Assembly: GCF_036169555.1 (NCBI RefSeq)
Contig: NZ_CP108032.1
Span: 6,882,001 to 6,946,000, forward strand
Length of the DNA: 64,000 bases
Source of the DNA: Streptomyces sp. NBC_00306
Lineage (GTDB): Bacteria; Actinomycetota; Actinomycetes; Streptomycetales; Streptomycetaceae
Direction of reading: 5' to 3'
The notes under the pieces were generated by a model. The model did no database searches. It was not told the origin of the DNA and saw only the letters and a program-made list of their open reading frames with translations. Shown here in pieces: positions 20,392 to 28,711 of the stretch. Every line of letters starts with the position of its first letter. Within the stretch, counting starts at the first letter, position 1. The position numbers and the translations under genes are program-made.

Positions 20392-21393
20392 ATGAGACCT
20401 GTCTCCTTGAGCTCCGACAGAGCGCGCACCGCCGCGAGCGGCGCGCTCGCCGCCCTCCTCGTGGCGGCGGTACCCCTGACCGCGGGGCCCGCGAGCGCGG
20501 CCGAGCCCGTGAACGAGCAGCCGCCGGTGACGGCATCCGCTCCCGTACAACTCAACGGCCACTGGGCGCCGTTCACCCGCTGCCCGGTCGACGACCCCGC
20601 GATGCTCGCCGCCGACGGCCAGGCCACGGTCGCCACCTGTGTGTCCTCGCAGTCACCGGGCGGCTCCATCAAGCTGGGCAAGACGACCGCGACGACCGGC
20701 CCCAACGACCTCCAGTTCGGGGTGGTGCAGCAGACGGCGACCGGCACCTTCACCGTCGTGCCGCCCGCCGGCGGCGCTCTCGTCGGATCACCGACGGCCA
20801 TCCCCGGCGGACTGCTCGGCCTGATGTGTCCGAGCGACATCCCGGTCGTCAGCGAGATCTGCCGGCAGCTCACCGAGAGCACCCTCAACAAGGTCACCGC
20901 CACCGTGGAATCGGCGGGCACACCCACGGAGTTCAGCCTCACCTCGGGTCTGACCACCGGCAAGCCCATCGTGAAGCTGCCGGTACGGATACGGCTGCAG
21001 AACCCGTTCCTGGGCTCGCAGTGCTACATCGGCTCAGCCGCCGAACCCATCGTGCTGCGGCCGCAGAACACGACCGCACCCGCCGTCGCCGTACAGCGCT
21101 TCGACGCAGGTGGAACGCCCAACACGGCGGGCGCGATGCTGCGGTTCGCCCTCACCGGCAACAGTCAGGGGGACACTGCCTTCTCCGTGCCGAAGGCCAA
21201 CGGATGCGGCCTGTTCGGCATCCTCAACGGGGCCATCGACCTGAAGACGGGGCTTCCCTCGCCGTCCGGCAACAACCGCCTGACGCTCGACAACGCCTCC
21301 ACCTACAGCGGCGGTCTCACCGCACCGGGCACCGTGAAGCCGGACGCCGGCAAGGTGCTGTCGCGGCACTGGCACTCCGCCGTCCTTCCCTGA
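20392..21393 (+). CDS. Secreted protein related to the preceding DUF6801-like protein
   Basis: A 333-residue exported protein with GAGGGAGAG directly before the ATG and a signal peptide ending near GPASAAEPV. The mature protein has TRCPVDDPAMLAADG and ATCVSSQSPGG at the start. It then shows KLPVRIRLQNPFLGSQCYIGS, FSVPKANGCGLFG and GLPSPSGNNRLTL, a beta-rich fold with probable disulfides. The strand pattern and the GCG motif echo the C-terminal domain of its upstream neighbour, so the two seem homologous. It ends 293 bp before mceG. The function is unknown; an extracellular lipid-binding partner of the Mce complex is a guess from position. Confidence 0.72.
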   Translation: MRPVSLSSDRARTAASGALAALLVAAVPLTAGPASAAEPVNEQPPVTASAPVQLNGHWAPFTRCPVDDPAMLAADGQATVATCVSSQSPGGSIKLGKTTATTGPNDLQFGVVQQTATGTFTVVPPAGGALVGSPTAIPGGLLGLMCPSDIPVVSEICRQLTESTLNKVTATVESAGTPTEFSLTSGLTTGKPIVKLPVRIRLQNPFLGSQCYIGSAAEPIVLRPQNTTAPAVAVQRFDAGGTPNTAGAMLRFALTGNSQGDTAFSVPKANGCGLFGILNGAIDLKTGLPSPSGNNRLTLDNASTYSGGLTAPGTVKPDAGKVLSRHWHSAVLP

Positions 21394-21458
21394 GCGACGG
21401 CTTTCCCGAATGGACCGGCCTCGCGGCTCCGGCCCCCCTGGGTCGCGAGGCCACCATC

Positions 21459-21494
21459 GACTGCGACTGCGACTGCGACTGCGACTGCGACTGC
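21459..21494. repeat. Hexanucleotide repeat (GACTGC)x6
   Basis: Six perfect tandem copies of GACTGC, in the untranslated gap between the secreted protein gene and the mce operon. Repeats of this kind can change copy number by slippage. Here a change would alter only the distance from the upstream gene, about 190 bp before the mceG start. Confidence 0.95.
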
Positions 21495-21635
21495 GGAAGC
21501 GGGCGATGGCTGCGCATAACTCCACAACGCGGCGGCCGGAACTTGTCACCGCATGACAAACAATTCAGCACCCCGGCAATTCACCGATCACGAGACCGTT
21601 CAGGCACTTGTCCTCGCGCCACAGGTCAACTTAAC

Positions 21636-21652
21636 GTGCGCCCTCGGCGCAC
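21636..21652 (+). promoter_or_regulatory. Hairpin in the mceG leader
   Basis: GTGCGCC-CTC-GGCGCAC is a perfect 7-bp stem with a three-base loop, ending 34 bases before the mceG start codon and upstream of its AGGAGGTGAG ribosome-binding site. It lies downstream of the GTCAACTTAA stretch that may belong to the promoter. It may be an operator or an mRNA leader structure; a terminator of the preceding gene is less likely. Confidence 0.45.
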
Positions 21653-21686
21653 CCCTGTCACGTCGTGAGCACACGCAGGAGGTGAG

Positions 21687-22670
21687 ATGGGAATCGAAGT
21701 GGTGGTCGACGGGCTGACGAAGTCCTTCGGCAAACAGAACATCTGGCAGGACGTCACGCTCACTCTGCCGGCCGGCGAAGTCAGCGTCATGCTGGGGCCT
21801 TCCGGCACGGGGAAAACCGTGTTCCTCAAGTCGATCATCGGGCTTCTCAAGCCCGAGCGCGGACGGGTCCTCATCAACGGCGTGGACATGGTGAACAGTT
21901 CCGAAAGGGACATCTACGAGACCCGCAAACTGTTCGGCCTGATGTTCCAGGACGGCGCACTCTTCGGTTCGATGTCCCTCTTCGACAACATCGCCTTCCC
22001 CTTGCGTGAACACACCCGCAAAAAGGAGTCCGAGATCCGCCGCATCGTCATGGAGCGGATGGACATGGTGGGCCTCGTCGGGGCGGAGGAAAAACTGCCC
22101 GGCGAGATATCCGGCGGAATGCGCAAACGCGCCGGGCTCGCCCGCGCGCTCGTTCTCGACCCGCAGATCATTCTCTGCGACGAACCCGACTCCGGACTCG
22201 ATCCCGTGCGCACCGCCTATCTCTCCCAGCTGCTGATCGATCTCAACGCCCAGATCGACGCGACCATGCTGATCGTCACCCACAATCTCGACATCGCCGC
22301 CACCGTCCCCGACAACATGGGGATGCTGTTCCGGCGCAATCTCGTCACCTTCGGCCCGCGGGAAGTGCTGCTCACCAGCGAGGAACCCGTCGTCGCGCAG
22401 TTCCTCAGCGGCCGCCGCGAAGGCCCGATCGGGATGTCCGAGGAGAAGGACGCCGCGACACTGGCGATGGAGCAGCGCACCCTCGGCAGCGCCCCGGCGG
22501 GGCCGCGCCCGCTCGTACCCCAGCTGGAGCCGTCACCGGGGCTGCCCGAGCGCCGTGCCGTCCAGCGCCGCAGAGAACGCGTGCTGGCGATGATGGACCG
22601 GCTGCCCGAAGCCGCTCGGACCGCGATCGCGCGCAGCTACGCCCCGGCCGGCGGCGGGGTGCCCAGGTGA
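21687..22670 (+). CDS. mceG: Mce transport system ATPase (MceG/Mkl, MlaF-like)
   Basis: A 327-residue ABC ATPase that powers the Mce lipid/sterol importer. Walker A is GPSGTGKT, the signature is ISGGMRKRAGLARAL, and Walker B is IILCDEPDSGLDP, all typical of the MlaF/Mkl subfamily (the signature with GGMRKR is diagnostic). About 80 residues after the ATPase core form the C-terminal tail seen in actinobacterial Mkl proteins. AGGAGGTGAG precedes the ATG. It is the first gene of a 14-gene run with overlapping starts and stops and is probably peripheral on the inner face of the membrane with the two YrbE permeases. Streptomyces usually keeps this ATPase inside the mce cluster, as here. Confidence 0.93.
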   Translation: MGIEVVVDGLTKSFGKQNIWQDVTLTLPAGEVSVMLGPSGTGKTVFLKSIIGLLKPERGRVLINGVDMVNSSERDIYETRKLFGLMFQDGALFGSMSLFDNIAFPLREHTRKKESEIRRIVMERMDMVGLVGAEEKLPGEISGGMRKRAGLARALVLDPQIILCDEPDSGLDPVRTAYLSQLLIDLNAQIDATMLIVTHNLDIAATVPDNMGMLFRRNLVTFGPREVLLTSEEPVVAQFLSGRREGPIGMSEEKDAATLAMEQRTLGSAPAGPRPLVPQLEPSPGLPERRAVQRRRERVLAMMDRLPEAARTAIARSYAPAGGGVPR

Positions 22671-23497
22671 CCGCCCAGCTGCCGGTCCGGCCCGCCGCGC
22701 CGCCGGGCCCGCCGACCCCGCGACCCCCGTTGAAGGCGCTCGCACCGCTGCGCGAGACCGGCAGGCTCTTCGCGCTCGCGCTCGCCGTCGCCCGGGCGAT
22801 CTTCCGCCGTCCCTTCCAGGTACGGGAGTTCATCGAGCAGTTCTGGTTCATCGCGGGCGTCACCATCCTGCCCGCCGCCCTCGTCTCGATCCCGTTCGGC
22901 GCGGTCATCGCCCTCCAGGTCGGCTCGCTCACCCAGCAGCTCGGCGCGCAGTCGTTCACCGGCGGCGCGAGCGTCCTCGCCGTCATCCAGCAGGCCAGTC
23001 CGCTCATCGTCGCGCTGCTGATCGCCGGCGCCGGCGGCTCCGCCATCTGTGCGGACCTCGGCTCCCGCAAGATCCGCGAGGAGCTCGACGCGATGGAGGT
23101 CATGGGCGTGTCGCCCATCCAGCGCCTCGTCGTGCCGCGGGTGCTGGCCACCATGTTCGTCGCCGTCCTGCTCAACGGCATGGTCTCCGTCGTCGGCACA
23201 CTCGGCGGCTACTTCTTCAACGTGATCATGCAGGGCGGCACCCCCGGCGCGTATCTCGCGAGCTTCTCCGCACTCGCCCAGCTGCCCGACCTCTACATCA
23301 GCGAGTTCAAGGCGCTCGTCTTCGGCTTCATCGCGGGCATCGTCGCCGCCCACCGCGGACTCAATCCACGCGGCGGCCCCAAGGGGGTGGGCGACGCGGT
23401 CAACCAGTCCGTGGTCATCACCTTCATGCTGCTGTTCTTCGTGAACATGGTCCTCACGGCGGTCTATCTGCACATCGTCCCCGCGAAGGGGGGCTGA
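22667..23497 (+). CDS. yrbE: YrbE-type permease of the Mce transporter (first copy)
   Basis: A 276-residue polytopic membrane protein of the MlaE/YrbE permease family. Typical segments are FIEQFWFIAGVTILPAALVSIPFG, SALLIAGAGGSAICADLGSRKIREELDAMEVMGVSPIQRLVVPRVLA (the EExDAMEVMG loop contacts the ATPase), and the last membrane helices. The GTG at 22667 overlaps the mceG stop (GTGA). It pairs with the next gene to form the membrane channel of the importer. Confidence 0.93.
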   Translation: MTAQLPVRPAAPPGPPTPRPPLKALAPLRETGRLFALALAVARAIFRRPFQVREFIEQFWFIAGVTILPAALVSIPFGAVIALQVGSLTQQLGAQSFTGGASVLAVIQQASPLIVALLIAGAGGSAICADLGSRKIREELDAMEVMGVSPIQRLVVPRVLATMFVAVLLNGMVSVVGTLGGYFFNVIMQGGTPGAYLASFSALAQLPDLYISEFKALVFGFIAGIVAAHRGLNPRGGPKGVGDAVNQSVVITFMLLFFVNMVLTAVYLHIVPAKGG

Positions 23498-23501
23498 TCC
23501 G

Positions 23502-24305
23502 ATGGCCGTGCTCAGCCGCCTGGACCGGGCCGGAGACCAGCTCACCTTCTACGTACGGGCCCTGGTCTGGATCCCGAGAACCCTGCGACGCTATCTCAAG
23601 GAGGTGCAACGCCTGCTGGCGGAGGTCGCGTTCGGGAGCGGCGGCCTCGGAGTCGTCGGCGGGACCATCGGCGTGATGATCGCGATGACCCTGTTCACCG
23701 GCACCGTCGTCGGCCTCCAGGGATACGCGGCGCTCAACCAGATCGGCACCTCCGCCTTCACCGGCTTCGTCTCCGCGTACTTCAACACCCGGGAGATCGC
23801 CCCGCTCGTCGCCGGACTCGCCCTCTCCGCCACCGTCGGCGCCGGCTTCACCGCCCAGCTCGGCGCGATGCGCATCAACGAGGAGGTCGACGCCCTGGAG
23901 GCCATGGGCGTGCGCTCCATGCCCTATCTCGTGACCACCCGCATCATCGCGGGTGTCGTCGCGATCATCCCGCTGTACGCGATCGGACTGCTGTCGTCCT
24001 ACTTCGCCTCCCGGTGGATCACCGTCGTCTTCAACGGCCAGTCCGCGGGCACCTACGACCACTACTTCCGGCTCTTCCTCTCGCCGGACGACGTCCTGCT
24101 CTCCATCCTCAAGGTGCTGCTCTTCAGCGTGATGGTGATTCTCGCCCACTGCTACTACGGCTTCCGCGCCGAAGGCGGACCGGCCGGAGTGGGCATCGCC
24201 GTCGGCCGCTCCGTACGCAACGCGATCGTCCTGATCAGCGTCACCGACTTCTTCCTCTCGCTCGCCATCTGGGGCGCGACGACGACGGTGAAGGTGGCGG
24301 GATGA
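23502..24305 (+). CDS. yrbE: YrbE-type permease of the Mce transporter (second copy)
   Basis: A 267-residue MlaE-family permease, starting four bases after the first YrbE gene. It shows TGTVVGLQGYAALNQIG, the coupling loop GAMRINEEVDALEAMGVRSMPYLVTTR, a region GGPAGVGIAVGRSVRNAIVLI, and a final helix. The two YrbE proteins of an mce operon probably form a heterodimer. The stop codon overlaps the start of the first Mce protein (ATGA). Confidence 0.93.
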   Translation: MAVLSRLDRAGDQLTFYVRALVWIPRTLRRYLKEVQRLLAEVAFGSGGLGVVGGTIGVMIAMTLFTGTVVGLQGYAALNQIGTSAFTGFVSAYFNTREIAPLVAGLALSATVGAGFTAQLGAMRINEEVDALEAMGVRSMPYLVTTRIIAGVVAIIPLYAIGLLSSYFASRWITVVFNGQSAGTYDHYFRLFLSPDDVLLSILKVLLFSVMVILAHCYYGFRAEGGPAGVGIAVGRSVRNAIVLISVTDFFLSLAIWGATTTVKVAG

Positions 24306-25540
24306 ACACGACCGTCTTACGCCGAAGGCTTGCCGGAGTGGTCTTCCTGCTGGTGCCCGCCCTCCTGGTGTGGCTGTCGGTCGCCGTGTACGACAAGAAG
24401 TTCACCGACGACGCCACGATCACCGTCCTCGCCGGCTCCGTGGGCAACGAGATGCACAACAACGCCGAGGTGAAGCTCCGCGGCGTCGTCGTCGGCGAGG
24501 TGCGTGACATCCGCGCCGACGGCAGAGGCGCCCGTCTCACCCTCGCCATCGACCCCGGCCGGCTCAGCAGCATCCCCGCCGATGTCACCGTGCAGATGCT
24601 CCCGACCACCCTCTTCGGCGAGCGCTTCGTCGCCCTCGTACCGCCCGCCCGCAACCCCTCGTCCCGCACGCTCCGGGCCGGCGACACCATCACTCAGGAC
24701 CGCTCCAGCAACGCCATCGAGCTGGAGCAGGTGCTCGACCATGTGCTGCCGCTGCTCACCGCGGTCCAGCCGCAGAAACTCTCCGCGACCCTGACCGCCG
24801 TCTCGCAGGCGCTGGAGGGCCGCGGTGACCAGCTCGGCCGCACCCTGGTCACCCTGGACGCGCATCTCAAGAAGCTCAACCCGCAACTGCCCGTCCTCAA
24901 CCGGGACATCGCGCACCTCGTCAAGGTCAGCCACCTGTACGCGGACGCCGCCCCGGACGTCCTGAAGGCGCTCACCGACTTCACCACCACCACGGGCACC
25001 ATCGCCGGGCAGCAGGCCGAACTCGCCCGCCTCTACGGCTCGACCACCACCACCGCGCAGGACCTCACCACCTTCCTGCGCCACAACAAGGAGAACCTCA
25101 TCCGGCTCGCCGCGGTGAGCCGCCCGACGCTGGAGCTGCTCGCCCGCTACTCGCCGTCGTTCCCCTGCACCCTGCGCACCCTCGCCGGCTTCGTGCCCGC
25201 CATGGACAAGGCACTGGGGAAGGGCACCGACCGGCCCGGACTCCATGTCGATCTGACCACGGTGCCCTCCCTCGGCAAGTACGTGCCCGGCAAGGACACA
25301 CCCGTCTACGACGGAGGCGACGGACCGCACTGCTACGCCGTGCCCTACAACGGCACACCGGCGCCCGCCGCGGCGGAAGCGGCCGCACCGAGCCTCGGCC
25401 TGCCCAACTCGCCCCAGGAGAACGAGCTCGTCAACGAACTGATGGCCCCCGAACTGAAGAAGGCGCCGCGGGAGCTGCCCGACTGGAGCAGCGTCCTGAC
25501 CGGGCCCGTCTACCGCGGCACGGAGGTGACGCTCAAGTGA
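24302..25540 (+). CDS. Mce family protein, first in series (MceA position)
   Basis: A 412-residue Mce protein with one N-terminal membrane anchor (VVFLLVPALLVWLSVAVY) and an MlaD/Mce domain at about residues 38-115 (NAEVKLRGVVVGEVRDIRADG, TTLFGERFVALVPP). A long helical region follows (about 130-290), with a Pro/Ala-rich tail. Mce proteins assemble as a hexamer and tunnel that carries lipids to the YrbE permease. The ATG at 24302 overlaps the preceding stop, and its own stop overlaps the next gene. Confidence 0.92.
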   Translation: MNTTVLRRRLAGVVFLLVPALLVWLSVAVYDKKFTDDATITVLAGSVGNEMHNNAEVKLRGVVVGEVRDIRADGRGARLTLAIDPGRLSSIPADVTVQMLPTTLFGERFVALVPPARNPSSRTLRAGDTITQDRSSNAIELEQVLDHVLPLLTAVQPQKLSATLTAVSQALEGRGDQLGRTLVTLDAHLKKLNPQLPVLNRDIAHLVKVSHLYADAAPDVLKALTDFTTTTGTIAGQQAELARLYGSTTTTAQDLTTFLRHNKENLIRLAAVSRPTLELLARYSPSFPCTLRTLAGFVPAMDKALGKGTDRPGLHVDLTTVPSLGKYVPGKDTPVYDGGDGPHCYAVPYNGTPAPAAAEAAAPSLGLPNSPQENELVNELMAPELKKAPRELPDWSSVLTGPVYRGTEVTLK

Positions 25541-26568
25541 AGCGCCGCAGCATCGCCGGACCGCTGGTGAAGTCGGTCGTCTTCATCGTGGTCACCGTGC
25601 TGGCCACCACCGTCCTGGCCGTCAGCATCGCCAACACCGGGGTCGGCGACACGGCCCCGTACAAGGCACGGTTCACCGATGTGACCGGACTGATCGCGGG
25701 CGACAGCGTACGGATCGCCGGGGTGAAGGTGGGCCAGGTCGAGTCCGTCAGGGTCGCCGACCGCCGCGAGGCCGAGGTCTCCTTCAGCGTCCGCGAAGGG
25801 CGCAAGCTGCCCGTCTCGGTGACCGCCTCGGTCAAGTACCTCAACATGGTCGGGCAGCGCTACATCGACCTCGACCAGGGCGCGGGCCCCGTCGGGCAGT
25901 ACCTGGCGGCCGGCGACACCATTCCCCTGAAGCGCACCACACCCGCGCTCGACCTCACCCAGCTCTTCAACGGCTTCCAGCCGCTCTTCGAAGGGCTGTC
26001 ACCGAACGAGATCAACGACCTGGCCTCCTCGATCGTGACCGTCCTCCAGGGCGACGGGGGCACCGTCGACAGTCTGGTGAAGCACGTCGGTTCCCTGACG
26101 ACGACCGTCGCCGGCAAGGACCAGGTCATCGGCCAGGTCATCAAGAACCTCAACATCGTGCTGAAGACCGTCAACGACCGCGAGGCGGGCTTCGACCAGC
26201 TCGTCGACACCCTCCAGCGATTGGTCAGCGGATTCTCCGGCGACCGCAAGCCCCTCGGCGAGGCCGTGGTCGCCATGGGCGGGCTCACCACCGTCACCGC
26301 GGACCTGCTGACGGACGGCCGTGCGCCGCTCAAGAACGACATCCGGGAACTCGGCCGTCTCTCCCGGCAGTTGGGCGACAACAGCCCCGCCATCGAGAAT
26401 TTCCTGCGGAAGACGCCCGCCAAGATGCAGGCCCTCACCCGGCTCGCCTCGTACGGGTCCTGGCTCAACCTCTATCTCTGCGAGGCGAAGGTCAGCGGCG
26501 TCACCACGTCGGACGGCAGCACACCGCCCACGGGCATCGGGATCAGCGAACCGAGGTGCCAGGGATGA
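25537..26568 (+). CDS. Mce family protein (MceB position)
   Basis: A 343-residue Mce protein. Its N-terminal anchor is SVVFIVVTVLATTVLAVSIA. The MlaD/Mce domain contains FTDVTGLIAGDSVRIAGVKVGQVESV and VKYLNMVGQRYIDLDQG. Next is the helical 'Mce4_CUP1-like' region with DLTQLFNGFQPLFEGLSPNEINDLA, ending with a Cys-containing tail (LYLCEAKV ... EPRCQG) that may form a disulfide outside the cell. It starts with GTG in a GTGA overlap and is coupled to the next gene by ATGA. Confidence 0.92.
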   Translation: MKRRSIAGPLVKSVVFIVVTVLATTVLAVSIANTGVGDTAPYKARFTDVTGLIAGDSVRIAGVKVGQVESVRVADRREAEVSFSVREGRKLPVSVTASVKYLNMVGQRYIDLDQGAGPVGQYLAAGDTIPLKRTTPALDLTQLFNGFQPLFEGLSPNEINDLASSIVTVLQGDGGTVDSLVKHVGSLTTTVAGKDQVIGQVIKNLNIVLKTVNDREAGFDQLVDTLQRLVSGFSGDRKPLGEAVVAMGGLTTVTADLLTDGRAPLKNDIRELGRLSRQLGDNSPAIENFLRKTPAKMQALTRLASYGSWLNLYLCEAKVSGVTTSDGSTPPTGIGISEPRCQG

Positions 26569-27605
26569 GGATGACCATGCCGGGCCGTATCAAGCCCATC
26601 AGGGAACGCAACCCGGTCGCCGTCGGCCTCGTCGGACTCCTCGTCCTCGCGCTGCTCGGGTTCGCGGCGCTCCGTGCCGACTCCCTGCCCCTCATCGGCG
26701 GCGGCACCACCTATACGGCGGAGTTCACCGAGGCCGCCGGACTCACGGACGGCGACGAGGTACGCATCGCGGGGGTGAAGGTCGGCGAGGTCACCTCCGT
26801 CGGTCTGGACGGCGACAGGGTGGCCGTCCGCTTCCGGGTCGAGGACGCCTGGATCGGCAACTCCAGCACGGTCGCCATCGCCATCAAGACGCTGCTCGGG
26901 CAGAAGTACCTGGCCGTCGACCCACTCGGCACCACCGGCCAGAACGCGTCCGAGCGCATCCCCGCGAGCCGCACCACCTCCCCGTACGACGTGACCCAGG
27001 CCTTCAACGGACTGGGCGAGACCATCGGGAAGATCGACACCGCGCAGCTCGCCAAGAGCTTCGAGACGATCTCCGCGACCTTCAAGAACTCCCCGCCGAA
27101 CGTGCGCACGGCCGCGACCGGGCTCTCCGCACTCTCCCGCTCCGTCTCCCAGCGCGACGCCCAGCTCGCGGCGCTCCTCAAGAGCAGCAGACAGCTCTCG
27201 CGCACCCTGGACGGCAAGAAGAGCAGCTTCGAGATCCTGCTGGAGGACGGCAGTCTGCTGCTCGGTGAGATCCAGGCCCGGCGCGACGCCATCCATCTGC
27301 TGCTCACCGGCACCAAGAACCTCGGGAAACAGCTCTCCGGGCTGGTCGCGGACAACCGACAGCAACTCGCGCCCACCCTGGCCGCGTTGAGCAAGGTCAC
27401 CGGGGTGCTCCTGAAGAACCGCACGAGCCTCGACCGGACCCTCGCGCTCGCCGGACCGTACTACCGGCTCGTCGGCAACACCCTCGGCAGCGGGCGCTGG
27501 TTCGACAACTACCTCTGCGGGCTCGTCCCGCGGACCTATCTGCCTCCCGGCACGCCTCCCACGACCGGATGCATGCCGCCCAAGCCCTCAGGCGGTGCCT
27601 CATGA
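26565..27605 (+). CDS. Mce family protein (MceC position)
   Basis: A 346-residue Mce protein. I chose the ATG at 26565, which overlaps the preceding TGA (ATGA), over a GTG at 26556. Membrane anchor: VAVGLVGLLVLALLGFAALRA. Mce domain: FTEAAGLTDGDEVRIAGVKVGEVTSVG and IAIKTLLGQKYLAVDPLG. The helical region follows with DVTQAFNGLGETIGKIDTAQ, then a terminal NYLCGLVPRTYLPP ... TGCMPP with two cysteines. It forms part of the predicted six-subunit Mce tunnel. Confidence 0.92.
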   Translation: MRMTMPGRIKPIRERNPVAVGLVGLLVLALLGFAALRADSLPLIGGGTTYTAEFTEAAGLTDGDEVRIAGVKVGEVTSVGLDGDRVAVRFRVEDAWIGNSSTVAIAIKTLLGQKYLAVDPLGTTGQNASERIPASRTTSPYDVTQAFNGLGETIGKIDTAQLAKSFETISATFKNSPPNVRTAATGLSALSRSVSQRDAQLAALLKSSRQLSRTLDGKKSSFEILLEDGSLLLGEIQARRDAIHLLLTGTKNLGKQLSGLVADNRQQLAPTLAALSKVTGVLLKNRTSLDRTLALAGPYYRLVGNTLGSGRWFDNYLCGLVPRTYLPPGTPPTTGCMPPKPSGGAS

Positions 27606-28711
27606 ACCTCCGCCGGATCGTCGGGATCACCGCCGGGCTCGCGGTGATCGCCGTCGCGGGAGCGTCCGGGGCGATGGCGCTGAAGGAAGCCGAATCCACC
27701 CGCGTCACCGCCTACTTCAGCCGCGCCACCGGTGTGTACGAGGGCTCCGACCTGCGAGTCCTCGGTGTCAAGGTCGGCACGGTCGATACGGTGAAACCGA
27801 TGGGGGACCAGGTGCGGGTCACCCTGCTGCTCGACCGCGACGTCGAGGTCCCCGCGGACGCGCACGCCGTCGTCGTGGCCCCCAGTGTCGTCGCCGACCG
27901 CTACATCCAGCTGGCCCCCGCCTACCGCGGGGGCGCACGGCTCGAGGACGGAGCGGTCCTGCCCGCAGAACGCAACGCCATGCCACTGGAGGTCGACCAG
28001 CTCTACGCGTCGATCACCGAACTCAGCACCGCACTCGGGCCCAAGGGCGCGAACGCGGACGGCGCGCTCGCGCGTCTCTTCGACACGGGCGCCGCCAACC
28101 TCGACGGCAACGGAAAGGCGATAGGCGACTCCGTCGCACAGTTCGGCAAAGCGGCACGCACGCTCGACAGCAGCAGCGGCGACCTGTTCGGCACCCTGGA
28201 ACACCTCCAGTCCTTCACCGCCATGCTCAAGAAGAACGACGGCACGGTGGCCAAGGCCGAACAGCAACTCGCCACCGTCACCGGCTTCCTGGCGGACGAC
28301 AAGGAGAACCTGTCGGCCGCGCTCAAGGAGCTCGGCAAGGCGCTCGGCGTGGTGAAGGGCTTCATCAAGGAGAACCGCGCCGGGCTCCAGAAGAACGTCG
28401 ACGCCCTCGTACCGCTGACCCGGACCCTGGTCGATCAGCGCGCCTCACTCGCCGAGGCGATGGACACCGCCCCTCTCGCCGCCGGCAACCTGATGGCCGC
28501 GTACGACCCGGTCCACCGCACCATCAACGGCCGCGCCGACATCAACGAACTCAGCTTCGGCGGCGATCTCGTCACTCCCGACGGTACGCATCCACTGGCC
28601 GGCCTCGTTCCCGTGGCGCCGAACCGGCAGAAGGCCCTGCCCGGTCTGCCGCTGCCGCCCGTCGGCACCGTCTACGGCACCCCGGACAAGCGTCGGGGGG
28701 CCTCCCGGTGA
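27602..28711 (+). CDS. Mce family protein (MceD position)
   Basis: A 369-residue Mce protein. The start at 27602 forms ATGA with the preceding stop. It has an N-terminal anchor (IVGITAGLAVIAVAGASGAMAL) and a Mce domain with FSRATGVYEGSDLRVLGVKVGTVDTVKPMGD and APSVVADRYIQLAPAY. A long helical coil-rich segment follows, containing ELSTALGPKGANADGALARLFDTGAANLDGNGKAIGD, a stretch conserved in MceD-type proteins. A short Pro/Gly-rich tail ends it. Confidence 0.92.
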   Translation: MNLRRIVGITAGLAVIAVAGASGAMALKEAESTRVTAYFSRATGVYEGSDLRVLGVKVGTVDTVKPMGDQVRVTLLLDRDVEVPADAHAVVVAPSVVADRYIQLAPAYRGGARLEDGAVLPAERNAMPLEVDQLYASITELSTALGPKGANADGALARLFDTGAANLDGNGKAIGDSVAQFGKAARTLDSSSGDLFGTLEHLQSFTAMLKKNDGTVAKAEQQLATVTGFLADDKENLSAALKELGKALGVVKGFIKENRAGLQKNVDALVPLTRTLVDQRASLAEAMDTAPLAAGNLMAAYDPVHRTINGRADINELSFGGDLVTPDGTHPLAGLVPVAPNRQKALPGLPLPPVGTVYGTPDKRRGASR

